Shown: positions 1-18,299 of the stretch, piece by piece
How the letters are laid out: each line of letters opens with the position of its first letter
How positions within the stretch are numbered: position 1 is the first letter of the stretch
From: Marinimicrococcus sp033875255
GTDB lineage: Bacteria > Pseudomonadota > Alphaproteobacteria > Geminicoccales > Geminicoccaceae
Reading direction: 5' to 3'
DNA length: 64,000 nt
Assembly: GCA_033875255.1 (NCBI GenBank)
Contig: JAWZSN010000001.1
Location: forward strand, 124,001 to 188,000
Program-made: the position numbers and the translations under genes
The notes under the pieces: generated by a model
Databases searched by the model: none
Told to the model about the DNA's origin: nothing
Seen by the model: the letters and a program-made list of their open reading frames with translations, nothing else

Positions 1-119
1 CTGCATCCGACAGTGGGCCGCGCCGACCTCGAGGGTCTGCGCGGCGGCGAAGCGGAGGGTGGCTCGTGCGGGAGCGTCCGCGAGGGCGCGCTTGTACCGC
101 AAAACGGAGGAAGCGGCGC
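1..119 (+). other. Upstream region of rplK, no gene seen
   Basis: No convincing coding sequence is visible. The short open frames here lack homology signs and run into rplK in other frames. The stretch is most likely the end of the leader between an upstream gene, by usual bacterial order nusG, and rplK; that upstream gene lies outside the window. A Shine-Dalgarno-like GGAGGA lies at about 106-111, just before the rplK start. Confidence 0.5.
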
Positions 120-551
120 ATGGCCAAGAAGGTCATCGGCTACATCAAGCTCCAGGTGCCGGCCGGCAAGGCGAATCCCTCGCCGCCGATCGGACCCGCG
201 CTGGGTCAGCGCGGGCTGAACATCATGGAGTTCTGCAAGCAGTTCAACGCGGCCACCCAGGGCATGGAGCCCGGGATGCCGATCCCGGTGGTGATCACCG
301 CCTTCGGTGACCGCACCTTCACCTTCATCACCAAGACCCCGCCCGCCACCTACTTCCTCAAGAAGGCGGCTGGTATCCAAAAGGGCAGCCAGACCGTCGG
401 CAAGGGCACGACGGTGGGCAAGGTCACGATGGAGCAGCTCCGCGAGATCGCCGAGATCAAGATGAAGGATCTCAACGCGGTCGACGTCGACGGCGCCGTG
501 CGCATGCTCAAGGGCTCGGCGATGTCGATCGGCATCGAGGTGGTGGAGTAA
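120..551 (+). CDS. rplK: 50S ribosomal protein L11
   Basis: L11 is 143 residues long, the usual family length. It binds the GTPase-associated region of 23S rRNA and supports the L10-L12 stalk and (p)ppGpp signalling through RelA. The N-terminal domain shows the L11 hallmark PSPPIGPALGQ around residues 20-30, and the C-terminal rRNA-binding domain ends in a GSAMSIGIEVVE-type tail. An upstream in-frame extension to position 66 is open, but the ATG at 120 has a GGAGGA ribosome-binding site and gives the canonical N-terminus MAKKVIGYIKL. It is the first gene of rplKAJL-rpoBC, four bases before rplA. Confidence 0.97.
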   Translation: MAKKVIGYIKLQVPAGKANPSPPIGPALGQRGLNIMEFCKQFNAATQGMEPGMPIPVVITAFGDRTFTFITKTPPATYFLKKAAGIQKGSQTVGKGTTVGKVTMEQLREIAEIKMKDLNAVDVDGAVRMLKGSAMSIGIEVVE

Positions 552-555
552 GGCG

Positions 556-1251
556 ATGGCGAAGGTGGGCAAGCGTCTCAAGGCCGCTCAGGGCCTCGTC
601 GATCGCGAGCGGCTCTATCCCGTCGCGGAAGCCGTCCAGACGATCCGGCAGGCCTGTAAGGCCAAGTTCGACGAAACCATCGAGGTGTCGCTGGCGCTGG
701 GTGTCGACCCGCGCCATGCCGACCAGATGGTGCGCGGCACGGTCAATCTGCCGCACGGCACCGGCAAGACGGTGCGTGTCGCCGTCTTCGCGCGTGGCGA
801 CAAGGCCGAGGAGGCTACGGCCGCCGGGGCCGAGGTCGTCGGCGCCGAGGATCTGGCCGAGAAGGTGCAGGCGGGCGAGATCAATTTCGACCGTGTCATC
901 GCGACCCCGGACATGATGCCGCTGGTCGGCCGACTGGGCCGGGTTCTCGGTCCCCGCGGCCTGATGCCGAACCCCAAGCTCGGCACCGTCACGCCCAACG
1001 TCCGCGAGGCGGTCGAGGCAGTGAAGGGCGGTCAGGTGCAGTTCCGCGTCGAGAAGGCGGGTCTGATCCATGCCGGCGTCGGCAAGGCGAGCTTCGACGA
1101 GCAGAAGCTGGTCGAGAACATCAAGGCGCTGGTCGAGGCGGTGAACCGGGCCAAGCCGAGCGGCGCGAAGGGGACCTACCTCAAGCGTGCGAACATGAGC
1201 TCCACCATGGGTCCGGGCGTGAAGCTCGAGATCGCGAGCCTGGTGAGCTGA
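556..1251 (+). CDS. rplA: 50S ribosomal protein L1
   Basis: This 231-residue protein matches the family length. L1 forms the mobile L1 stalk at the E site and, in well-studied bacteria, represses translation of the rplK-rplA mRNA. The signature GPRGLMPNPKLGTV is present near residue 135, and the C-terminal half carries the usual FRVEKAGLIHAGVGK segment. Only four bases separate it from rplK, so the two are almost certainly translationally coupled. A gap of about 240 bases follows before rplJ. Confidence 0.97.
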   Translation: MAKVGKRLKAAQGLVDRERLYPVAEAVQTIRQACKAKFDETIEVSLALGVDPRHADQMVRGTVNLPHGTGKTVRVAVFARGDKAEEATAAGAEVVGAEDLAEKVQAGEINFDRVIATPDMMPLVGRLGRVLGPRGLMPNPKLGTVTPNVREAVEAVKGGQVQFRVEKAGLIHAGVGKASFDEQKLVENIKALVEAVNRAKPSGAKGTYLKRANMSSTMGPGVKLEIASLVS

Positions 1252-1289
1252 GGGAAGGAACCCGCGGCGACGTGCGACGAACAAAGGGC

Positions 1290-1317
1290 TTGCGTTGGCG
1301 ATGAAGGCCGTTATTCT
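1290..1317 (+). promoter_or_regulatory. Candidate promoter upstream of rplJ
   Basis: TTGCGT at 1290-1295 and TATTCT at 1312-1317 are separated by 16 bases, a fair sigma-70-type match within the rplA-rplJ gap. Bacteria commonly have a separate promoter or leader here, so the position makes sense. The call rests on pattern and location only; neither hexamer is a perfect consensus. Confidence 0.4.
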
Positions 1318-1416
1318 CCCGGCTCCTGATCTGCCAGCGCAATGCCCGCCGCCAGCGCCCGAGAGGTGCCGGCGGTCGTTTGTGTGCTCGCCGCAATGTG
1401 GTGCGGTCGGTTCGCA

Positions 1417-1447
1417 AGGAATGCTTGGCAACGGAATTCTCATTCCT
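1417..1447 (+). promoter_or_regulatory. Hairpin in the rplJ leader (possible L10 autoregulatory site)
   Basis: AGGAATG at 1417-1423 pairs perfectly with CATTCCT at 1441-1447 across a 17-base loop, 43 bases before the rplJ start. L10 (with L12) is known to bind its own leader mRNA in many bacteria. I infer a similar role from position, but I do not recognise the full conserved L10-leader structure. Confidence 0.35.
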
Positions 1448-1490
1448 GCCGAGCGTGCCAGGGCCGGCCGGCGACTGTTCGGAGGCAATC

Positions 1491-2003
1491 GTGCTGCGAG
1501 CCGATAAAGCTAAACTCATCGACGATCTCACCGAGGTGTTTGGTGGCACCGAGGTGGTTGTCGTAGCGCACTATCAGGGGCTTACGGTTCCCCAGATCAC
1601 CGCCTTGCGCAGCGCCGTGCGTGACGCCGGCGGCAAGTTCCAGGTGACCAAGAACCGTCTGACCAAGCGTGCGCTGGCGGGGACGCCCTATGAGGGCATC
1701 GCCGACATGTTCAAGGGTCCGACGGCCATCGCCTATGCACCGGAGCCCGTCGGGGTTCCCAAGGCGCTGGTCGATTTCTCGCGCAAGAACGACAAGCTCA
1801 AGATCGTGGGCGGCGGCCTCGGCACGACGATGCTGGACGCCGACGCGGTCAAGGCGCTTGCCGAGCTGCCGTCGCTCGACGAGCTGCGCGGCAAGCTGAT
1901 CGGTCTCATCAACGCCCCGCTGTCGCGGATCGTTGGTGTGCTCCAGGCGCCGGGCGGCCAGGTCGCCAGGGTCCTGGCGGCCTACGCCGAGAGCGAGAAA
2001 TAG
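1491..2003 (+). CDS. rplJ: 50S ribosomal protein L10
   Basis: L10 is the stalk base protein that anchors L7/L12 dimers. From the GTG at 1491 the protein is 170 residues, the normal length, beginning LRADKAKLIDDLTEVF after the start residue. An upstream open extension to 1380 is not L10-like and is rejected, because CGGAGG at 1480-1485 sits at good distance from the GTG. Typical segments seen are VVVVAHYQGLTV near the N-terminus and GGKFQVTKNRL. A long C-terminal helix with APGGQVARVLAAYAE is the expected L12-binding part. It is followed at 66 bases by rplL. Confidence 0.95.
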   Translation: MLRADKAKLIDDLTEVFGGTEVVVVAHYQGLTVPQITALRSAVRDAGGKFQVTKNRLTKRALAGTPYEGIADMFKGPTAIAYAPEPVGVPKALVDFSRKNDKLKIVGGGLGTTMLDADAVKALAELPSLDELRGKLIGLINAPLSRIVGVLQAPGGQVARVLAAYAESEK

Positions 2004-2069
2004 TCGGACATCGTGGGTGGCGTCCCGCGAGGCGGGCGTTCGTTAACAGGGTTTCTCGGAGAGGGTGAG

Positions 2070-2444
2070 ATGGCGAATCTGGAGAAGATTGTCGAGGATC
2101 TGTCGCAGCTGACCGTGCTCGAGGCGGCTGAGCTGTCGAAGATGCTCGAGGAGAAGTGGGGCGTGTCGGCTGCCGCCCCCGTGGCGGTCGCTGCTGCCGC
2201 CGGCGGTGCCGCGGCCGCGCCGGTCGAGGAGCAGACCGAGTTCGACGTGATCCTGGCCAGCGCCGGTGCCAACAAGATCAACGTGATCAAGGAGGTCCGC
2301 GCGATCACCGGTCTCGGCCTCAAGGAGGCCAAGGACCTGGTCGAGGCTGCGCCGAAGGCGGTCAAGGAGGCGGTCTCCAAGGACGACGCCGCGAAGCTCA
2401 AGGCGCAGCTCGAGGGCGCCGGCGCGACGGTGGAGATCAAATAA
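2070..2444 (+). CDS. rplL: 50S ribosomal protein L7/L12
   Basis: This 124-residue acidic stalk protein recruits translation GTPases. The three family parts are visible: an N-terminal dimerisation helix pair (residues 1-32), an Ala/Pro/Gly-rich flexible hinge (about 33-54) and the C-terminal factor-binding domain with TEFDVILASAGANKINVIK and TGLGLKEAKDLVE. The ATG at 2070 is preceded by a GGAGAGGGTGAG Shine-Dalgarno-like run. An in-frame extension to 2013 is open but does not match the family. The rplL-rpoB gap downstream contains an attenuator-like hairpin. Confidence 0.97.
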   Translation: MANLEKIVEDLSQLTVLEAAELSKMLEEKWGVSAAAPVAVAAAAGGAAAAPVEEQTEFDVILASAGANKINVIKEVRAITGLGLKEAKDLVEAAPKAVKEAVSKDDAAKLKAQLEGAGATVEIK

Positions 2445-2546
2445 GATCGTCGAGCACTGCTCTCCGCTCCCGCGGCGACGGCCGTGCCAGCCCGTTGGGC
2501 TGGCTCCCGTCCGGCGCGGGAGCGTCACGCAGTTCGTGGTGCAGGG

Positions 2547-2590
2547 AAGGCGTCCGCAGGGGGAATACCCGTGCGGAGCGCCTTCTTTGC
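2547..2590 (+). terminator. Attenuator-like hairpin between rplL and rpoB
   Basis: Bases 2547-2558 (AAGGCGTCCGCA) pair with 2572-2584 (TGCGGAGCGCCTT) with one unpaired interruption, giving a strong GC-rich stem followed by CTTTG rather than a clean T-run. The rplL-rpoB junction is a known site of partial termination and RNA processing in enteric bacteria. A similar role in lowering rpoBC output relative to rplJL is inferred here. Confidence 0.5.
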
Positions 2591-2651
2591 CGTGTCAAAT
2601 GACAGCCGTGGAAGGCGTGCACGGCAGTGGTGGCGCAACCGGCGGGGTTGA

Positions 2652-6752
<4,101 letters not shown>

Positions 6753-6830
6753 TCGGCGAGGCGGCGCGGGCCCTGACCCGCGCCGCCGGCATCACCCGGC
6801 TCCGGCGATCGCAGACGAGGACAGTTTCTC

Positions 6831-10988
<4,158 letters not shown>

Positions 10989-11275
10989 ATGTCCCATTCC
11001 TCCGCCCCTGGCCGGGCCCTCGAAGGTTAAATCGGGGGTCGCAGGCGGGGGCGGGGCTGCCAGGGCTTGACGAGGCCGGCCCAGGCAGACTAGAAGGCAG
11101 GCCGCGTTACCGTTGGTGCAGGTGGTGACCCTCGCGGATCAGACGCTGCACCGGATTAGGCGCTTACATTGCTCACATCGGGCGGGCCGCGGCCGGTCGA
11201 CGGCTTGCGGTCCTGTTGTTCACTGTGGGCCGATCGACGCCGTACCGTCCGAGGCTAGGTCTAGGAACGTCGCAC
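10989..11275 (+). other. rpoC-rpsL intergenic leader region
   Basis: No gene is seen in this 287-base gap, which separates rplKAJL-rpoBC from the str operon. It holds a good promoter (annotated separately at 11067-11095) and therefore about a 170-base untranslated leader before rpsL. GC-rich self-complementary patches are present around 11195-11205, but no clear terminator with a T-run is visible. Confidence 0.6.
11067..11095 (+). promoter_or_regulatory. Promoter for the rpsL (str) operon
   Basis: TTGACG at 11067-11072 and CTAGAA at 11090-11095 are separated by exactly 17 bases, a strong match to the alphaproteobacterial housekeeping promoter (TTGAC, then a CTATAT-like box). It stands in the only large gap between rpoC and the ribosomal genes downstream, so it probably provides independent transcription of rpsL-rpsG-fusA-tuf and beyond. 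Confidence 0.65.
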
Positions 11276-11647
11276 ATGCCGACCATCAACCAGCTCGTCC
11301 GTGATGGGCGCGTGACGAAGCGCAGCCGCAACAAGGTGCCGGCCCTCGAGGCCTGTCCCCAGAAGCGCGGCGTGTGCACTCGCGTTTACACGACGACCCC
11401 CAAGAAGCCGAACTCGGCGCTCCGTAAGGTGGCCCGCGTGCGGCTCACCAACGGCTTCGAGGTGGCCAGCTACATCCCTGGCGAGGGCCACAATCTCCAG
11501 GAGCACTCGGTGGTGCTCATCCGCGGCGGTCGTGTGAAGGACCTTCCGGGTGTTCGCTACCACACCGTCCGCGGCACGCTCGACACCCAGGGTGTCAACG
11601 GCCGCAAGCAGAGCCGTTCGAAGTACGGCGTGAAGCGCCCGAAGTAA
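11276..11647 (+). CDS. rpsL: 30S ribosomal protein S12
   Basis: S12 has 123 residues and sits at the decoding centre, where it controls accuracy. Start MPTINQLVRDGR is the family N-terminus, so the open upstream extension to 11216 is not used. The TPKKPNSALRK loop and the RVKDLPGVRYH loop are present with lysines at the classical streptomycin-resistance positions, meaning the wild-type sensitive form. It is the first gene of the str operon, with rpsG 17 bases downstream. Confidence 0.97.
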   Translation: MPTINQLVRDGRVTKRSRNKVPALEACPQKRGVCTRVYTTTPKKPNSALRKVARVRLTNGFEVASYIPGEGHNLQEHSVVLIRGGRVKDLPGVRYHTVRGTLDTQGVNGRKQSRSKYGVKRPK

Positions 11648-11664
11648 GCTGAAGAGGACGTAGC

Positions 11665-12132
11665 ATGCGCCGCCGTGCCGCCGAAAAGCGCGAGGTTCTG
11701 CCGGATCCCAAGTTCGGGGACCTGGTCGTCACCAAGTTCGTCAATTGCCTGATGGAAGACGGCAAGAAGTCCGTTGCCGAGCGCATCCTCTACGGAGCGT
11801 TCGACCGGATGCAGGGCCGCACCGGCCGGGATCCGATCGAGCTGTTCCACGAGGCGCTCGAGAACGTGAAGCCGACCCTCGAGGTGCGCTCCCGGCGCGT
11901 CGGCGGCGCCACCTACCAGGTGCCTGTCGAGGTTCGGGTGGAGCGCCGTCAGGCGCTGGCGATCCGCTGGCTCATCTCCACCGCCTCGTCGCGGTCGGAG
12001 AAGACGATGACGGAGCGTCTCGCTGGAGAGCTGCTCGACGCCGCCAACGGGCGTGGCGCGGCCTTCAAGAAGCGCGAAGACACGCTGCGGATGGCTGAGG
12101 CCAATCGCGCGTTCTCGCACTACCGCTGGTAA
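11665..12132 (+). CDS. rpsG: 30S ribosomal protein S7
   Basis: This 155-residue protein nucleates assembly of the 30S head and contacts tRNA at the E site. The N-terminus MRRRAAEKREVLPDPKFGD and the segment KPTLEVRSRRVGGATYQVPVEV are diagnostic. The C-terminal part (FKKREDTLRMAEANRAFSHYRW) has the usual tail of the short S7 form. An AGAGG ribosome-binding site lies just before the ATG. It lies between rpsL and fusA with short gaps, the standard str order. Confidence 0.97.
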   Translation: MRRRAAEKREVLPDPKFGDLVVTKFVNCLMEDGKKSVAERILYGAFDRMQGRTGRDPIELFHEALENVKPTLEVRSRRVGGATYQVPVEVRVERRQALAIRWLISTASSRSEKTMTERLAGELLDAANGRGAAFKKREDTLRMAEANRAFSHYRW

Positions 12133-12154
12133 ACAGGAGCCCGAGGCGCACGCC

Positions 12155-14233
<2,079 letters not shown>

Positions 14234-14273
14234 GCCCGCCTGGCGTGGCTCCGAAGGAACGGAGACTGAAGAG

Positions 14274-15464
14274 ATGGCCAAGGAGAAGTTTGAGCGGACC
14301 AAGCCGCACTGCAACATCGGGACGATCGGTCACGTCGATCACGGCAAGACGACGTTGACGGCAGCGATCACCAAGGTGTTGGCGGAGCAGGGCGGGGCGA
14401 CGTTCTCGGCGTACGACTCGATCGACAAGGCGCCTGAGGAGAAGGCGCGCGGCATCACGATCAACACGTCGCATGTCGAGTACCAGACGGCGAGCCGGCA
14501 CTACGCGCACGTCGACTGCCCGGGTCACGCGGACTATGTGAAGAACATGATCACCGGTGCGGCGCAGATGGACGGCGCCATTCTGGTGGTCTCGGCGGCC
14601 GACGGGCCGATGCCGCAGACCCGCGAGCACATTCTTCTGGCGCGCCAGGTCGGTGTGCCGGCGATCGTGGTGTTCCTCAACAAGGTCGACATGGTCGACG
14701 ACGAGGAGCTTTTGGAGCTGGTCGAGCTCGAGGTCCGCGAGCTGCTCTCGGCCTACGGGTTTCCCGGCGACGACATCCCGATCATCAAGGGGACGGCGCT
14801 GGGTGCGCTCGAGGGCAAGGACGACGCGACCGGCAAGGACGCGATCCTGGCGCTGATGAAGGCGGTGGACGAGTACGTGCCGCAGCCGGAGCGGGAGACC
14901 GACAAGCCGTTCTTGATGCCGGTCGAGGACGTGTTCTCGATCTCGGGCCGCGGCACGGTGGTGACCGGGCGCATCGAGCGCGGCATCGTCAAGGTGGGCG
15001 AGGAGGTCGAGATCGTCGGCATCCGGCCGACCCACAAGACGACCTGCACGGGCGTCGAGATGTTCAGGAAGCTCCTGGACAGCGGGCAGCCGGGCGACAA
15101 TGTCGGCCTGCTGCTGCGCGGTATCAAGCGCGACGACGTCGAGCGCGGCCAGGTGCTGTGCAAGCCGGGCTCGATCACCCCGCACAAGAAGTTCAAGGCG
15201 GAGACCTACGTGCTGAACAAGGAGGAGGGTGGCCGTCACACGCCGTTCTTCTCCAACTATCGGCCGCAGTTCTACTTCCGCACCACCGACGTGACCGGCT
15301 CCATCAAGCTGCCCGAGGGCACCGAGATGGTCATGCCGGGCGACAACGTCACCATGGAGGTGGAGCTGATTGCCCCCATCGCCATGGAGCAGGGCCTGCG
15401 CTTCGCCATCCGCGAGGGCGGTCGTACCGTCGGCGCCGGCGTTGTCGCTGAGGTCATCGAATAA
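14274..15464 (+). CDS. tuf: Elongation factor Tu
   Basis: EF-Tu (396 residues) delivers aminoacyl-tRNA to the ribosome. Motifs are P-loop GHVDHGKT (19-26), RGITINTSHVEY, DCPGHADYVKNMITG and NKVDMVDD. Domains 2 and 3 have the usual EDVFSISGRGTVVTGR and GRHTPFFSNYRPQFYFRTTDVTG. By eye the third codon positions use G more often and C less than the neighbouring ribosomal genes. That could reflect gene conversion with a second tuf copy elsewhere, which is common in proteobacteria, but it is not proven here. A short CTCCG/CGGAG stem lies at 14249-14264 just upstream. Confidence 0.98.
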   Translation: MAKEKFERTKPHCNIGTIGHVDHGKTTLTAAITKVLAEQGGATFSAYDSIDKAPEEKARGITINTSHVEYQTASRHYAHVDCPGHADYVKNMITGAAQMDGAILVVSAADGPMPQTREHILLARQVGVPAIVVFLNKVDMVDDEELLELVELEVRELLSAYGFPGDDIPIIKGTALGALEGKDDATGKDAILALMKAVDEYVPQPERETDKPFLMPVEDVFSISGRGTVVTGRIERGIVKVGEEVEIVGIRPTHKTTCTGVEMFRKLLDSGQPGDNVGLLLRGIKRDDVERGQVLCKPGSITPHKKFKAETYVLNKEEGGRHTPFFSNYRPQFYFRTTDVTGSIKLPEGTEMVMPGDNVTMEVELIAPIAMEQGLRFAIREGGRTVGAGVVAEVIE

Positions 15465-15493
15465 GGCATCGGGTTTCGGAACGCGCATTCGCC

Positions 15494-15802
15494 ATGGAAA
15501 CGCAGAACATTCGAATTCGCCTCAAGGCCTTCGACCACCGCGTGCTGGATCAGTCCGTGCGTGAGATCGTGGGCACGGCGAAGCGGACCGGAGCGCGCGT
15601 GCGCGGCCCGATCCCGCTGCCCAACAGGATCGAGCGGTTCACCGTCAATCGCTCGCCCCACGTTGACAAGAAGAGCCGCGAGCAGTTCGAGATTCGAACG
15701 CACAAGCGGCTCCTGGACATTGTCGACCCGACGCCGCAGACCGTGGACGCGCTGATGAAGCTCGACCTCGCCGCCGGTGTCGACGTCGAGATCAAGCTCT
15801 GA
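15494..15802 (+). CDS. rpsJ: 30S ribosomal protein S10 (NusE)
   Basis: The 102-residue S10 is a 30S head protein and also acts as NusE in transcription antitermination. N-terminus METQNIRIRLKAFDHRVLD and the loop segment VRGPIPLPNRIERFTVNRSP are typical. It opens the S10 operon but lies only 29 bases after tuf, without a visible promoter or S10-type leader, so it is probably read from the upstream str transcript. rplC follows ten bases later. Confidence 0.97.
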   Translation: METQNIRIRLKAFDHRVLDQSVREIVGTAKRTGARVRGPIPLPNRIERFTVNRSPHVDKKSREQFEIRTHKRLLDIVDPTPQTVDALMKLDLAAGVDVEIKL

Positions 15803-15812
15803 GGGCGTGGCG

Positions 15813-16532
15813 ATGCGTACCGGCCTGATCGCCCAGAAGCTGGGCATGACACGCCTGTTCGGTGTCGACGGTAGCCACATCCCGGTTACCGTCCTCAAGG
15901 TCGAGAAGTGCGAGGTGGTTGCCGTCCGGACCAAGGACAAGGACGGCTACACCGCGTTGCAGCTCGGCGTCGGGCAGGCAAAGACCAAGAACGTCTCCAA
16001 GCCGATGCGCGGCCACTTTGCCAAGGCGAAGGTGGAGCCGAAGGCGCGCGTCGAGGAGTTCCGGGTCGAGGACCGGGCACTCCTGGACGTGGGTGACGAG
16101 ATCCATGTCGGCCATTTCGTGGCCGGCCAGTATGTCGACGTGTGCGCCACCAGCATCGGCAAGGGCTTTGCCGGTGTCATGAAGCGGCACAATTTCGGCG
16201 GCCTGCACGCCAGCCACGGCGTGTCGATCTCGCACCGCAGCCACGGCTCGACCGGTCAGCGGCAGGACCCGGGCCGTGTCTTCAAGGGCAAGAAGATGGC
16301 CGGTCACCTGGGCGCCGAGCGCGTCACGGTGCAGAGCCTCGAGGTGTTCGGCGTGGATCCCGCCAACGGCCTGATCCTGGTTCGCGGTGGTGTGCCCGGG
16401 GCCAAGGGCGCCTGGGTGCGGGTGACCGACGCGGTCAAGAAGGCGCTGCCCAAGGAGGCGCCGTTCCCGGCCGCGGTCATTAAGGCGGGCGAGGCCATCG
16501 AGGCCGTCGTCGCTGACGAGAGCGAGGCCTGA
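15813..16532 (+). CDS. rplC: 50S ribosomal protein L3
   Basis: L3 (239 residues) is an early assembly protein reaching the peptidyl transferase centre. MRTGLIAQKLGMTRLF is the family N-terminus, favouring the ATG at 15813 over the longer open frame from 15777. The motif FAGVMKRHNFGGLHASHG and the loop GSTGQRQDPGRVFKGKKMAGH, with the modifiable glutamine region, are present. The stop overlaps the rplD start by one base. Confidence 0.97.
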   Translation: MRTGLIAQKLGMTRLFGVDGSHIPVTVLKVEKCEVVAVRTKDKDGYTALQLGVGQAKTKNVSKPMRGHFAKAKVEPKARVEEFRVEDRALLDVGDEIHVGHFVAGQYVDVCATSIGKGFAGVMKRHNFGGLHASHGVSISHRSHGSTGQRQDPGRVFKGKKMAGHLGAERVTVQSLEVFGVDPANGLILVRGGVPGAKGAWVRVTDAVKKALPKEAPFPAAVIKAGEAIEAVVADESEA

Positions 16533-17155
16533 TGATGCAGGTCCAGATCAAGAACCTGGCCGCCGAGGATGTCGGCGCGGTCGATCTCAACGAGGCCGTA
16601 TTCGGCGTCGAGGTGCGGGCCGACATTCTCCAGCGTGTGGTGCTCTGGCAGCTCGCCAAGCGGCGTGCCGGCACCCACAAGGTGAAGTCGCGTGCGGAGA
16701 TCAGCCGCACGAAGGCCAAGATGTACAAGCAGAAGGGCACTGGCCGGGCGCGTCACTCCTCGCGCACGACCAACGTGTTCCGCGGCGGTGGCGTGGTCTT
16801 CGGGCCGGTGCTGCGCGACCATGGCACCGACCTTCCCAAGAAGGTCCGTGCGCTGGGTCTGCGCTGCGCGCTGTCGAGCAAGGCCAAGGAGGGCAAGCTG
16901 CTCGTTCTCGACGAGGCCAAGCTCGATGCGCCGAAGACCAAGGAGCTGGTCGGCCGTCTGGCGAAGCTGGGCATCGAGTCGGCGGTGATCATCGGCGGCG
17001 CCGAGCTGGAGCGGAACTTCGCCCTGGCCTCGCGCAACCTGCCGAAGATCGACGTGCTGCCGTCTGCCGGCGCCAACGTCTACGACATCCTGCGCCGCGA
17101 TACCCTCGTGCTCACCGCCGAGGCGGTGCGTCAGCTCGAGGAGCGGCTCGCATGA
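16532..17155 (+). CDS. rplD: 50S ribosomal protein L4
   Basis: L4 (207 residues) lines the exit tunnel through an extended loop and in enterics also represses the S10 operon. The loop region shows KVKSRAEISRTKAKMYKQKG and GTGRARHSS. The start is an ATGATG pair whose first A is the last base of the rplC stop codon, so coupling is expected. Its own stop codon overlaps the ATG of rplW in an ATGA arrangement. Confidence 0.96.
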   Translation: MMQVQIKNLAAEDVGAVDLNEAVFGVEVRADILQRVVLWQLAKRRAGTHKVKSRAEISRTKAKMYKQKGTGRARHSSRTTNVFRGGGVVFGPVLRDHGTDLPKKVRALGLRCALSSKAKEGKLLVLDEAKLDAPKTKELVGRLAKLGIESAVIIGGAELERNFALASRNLPKIDVLPSAGANVYDILRRDTLVLTAEAVRQLEERLA

Positions 17156-17445
17156 CCACGCTGCGCCACTACGACATCATCGTCGCGCCCGTGATCACCG
17201 AGAAGGCGACGCTGCTCTCCGAGCACAACCAGGTCGTCTTCAAGGTCGCCCGCGACGCCAGCAAGCCCGAGATCAAGGCCGCCATCGAAGGCCTCTTCGG
17301 GGTCAAGGTGACCGCGGTCAATACCCTGATCACCAAGGGCAAGACCAAGCGGTTCCGCGGCCAGGTCGGCCGGCGCGCCGACGTCAAGAAGGCCATCGTG
17401 ACCCTCGCCGAGGGTTCGCGGATCGACGTGACGACGGGGATCTGA
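17152..17445 (+). CDS. rplW: 50S ribosomal protein L23
   Basis: L23 (97 residues) forms the docking site for trigger factor and SRP at the exit tunnel. HYDIIVAPVITEKATLLSE is the family start, and GVKVTAVNTLITKGKTKRF is the extended loop region. It overlaps rplD by four bases and ends four bases before rplB. Confidence 0.96.
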   Translation: MTTLRHYDIIVAPVITEKATLLSEHNQVVFKVARDASKPEIKAAIEGLFGVKVTAVNTLITKGKTKRFRGQVGRRADVKKAIVTLAEGSRIDVTTGI

Positions 17446-17449
17446 ACCC

Positions 17450-18295
17450 ATGGCCCTGAAGACCTTCAACCCGACCAGCCCCTCGCGGCGCGAGCTCGTG
17501 CTCGTCGACCGCAGCGAGCTGTGGAAGGGCAAGCCGGTCAAGAAGCTGACCGAGGGCAAGAGCTCGTCGGGCGGCCGCAATAATCACGGCCGGATCACCG
17601 TCCGGTTCCGTGGCGGCGGTCACAAGCGCTCCTACCGCCTCGTCGATTTCAAGCGCGTCGGCAAGCTCGGCATGCCCGGCACTGTGGAGCGGCTCGAGTA
17701 CGATCCGAACCGGACGGCGTTCATCGCGCTGGTGAAGTACGAGGACGGCGAGCTCGCCTACATCCTGGCTCCGCAGCGCCTGAAGGCCGGCGACCAGGTG
17801 ATCGCCGACGAGCGGGTCGACGTGAAGCCGGGCAATGCCGCCCCGCTGCGCAACATCCCGATCGGCACGATCATCCACAATGTCGAGCTCAAGCCGGGCA
17901 AGGGCGGCCAGATCGCCCGGTCGGCGGGAGCCTACGCGCAGCTGGTCGGGCGCGACGGCAACTACGCGCAGATCCGCCTGAATTCGGGCGAGATCCGGCG
18001 CATCCACGGCTCGTGCATGGCGTCGATCGGCGCGGTGTCGAACCCGGATCATCAAAACGTCAAGTCCGGCAAGGCCGGCCGCAGCCGCTGGCTCGGCTTC
18101 AAGCCGCACAACCGAGGCGTCACGATGAACCCGGTCGACCATCCGCACGGCGGCGGCGAGGGCCGCACCTCGGGTGGCCGTCATCCGGTCACGCCGTGGG
18201 GCCAGCCGACCAAGGGTCACAAGACCCGCCGTAACAAGCGGACGCAGGCAATGATTCTGCGCTCGCGTCATCAGGCTAAGAAGCGGGGTAGCTGA
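17450..18295 (+). CDS. rplB: 50S ribosomal protein L2
   Basis: L2 (281 residues) is needed for subunit association and peptidyl transferase activity. Expected segments include RNNHGRITVRFRGGGHKRSYR (as GRNNHGRITV with the following basic stretch) and the C-terminal VDHPHGGGEGRTSGGRHPVTPWG, which contains the conserved functional histidine. Length and order are standard. rpsS follows after four bases. Confidence 0.97.
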   Translation: MALKTFNPTSPSRRELVLVDRSELWKGKPVKKLTEGKSSSGGRNNHGRITVRFRGGGHKRSYRLVDFKRVGKLGMPGTVERLEYDPNRTAFIALVKYEDGELAYILAPQRLKAGDQVIADERVDVKPGNAAPLRNIPIGTIIHNVELKPGKGGQIARSAGAYAQLVGRDGNYAQIRLNSGEIRRIHGSCMASIGAVSNPDHQNVKSGKAGRSRWLGFKPHNRGVTMNPVDHPHGGGEGRTSGGRHPVTPWGQPTKGHKTRRNKRTQAMILRSRHQAKKRGS

Positions 18296-18299
18296 AGCC

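Noticed and set aside
1380..1490. N-terminal extension of rplJ in the open frame from 1380
   Set aside because: The extra 37 residues are unlike L10; the GTG at 1491 has CGGAGG and gives the family length.
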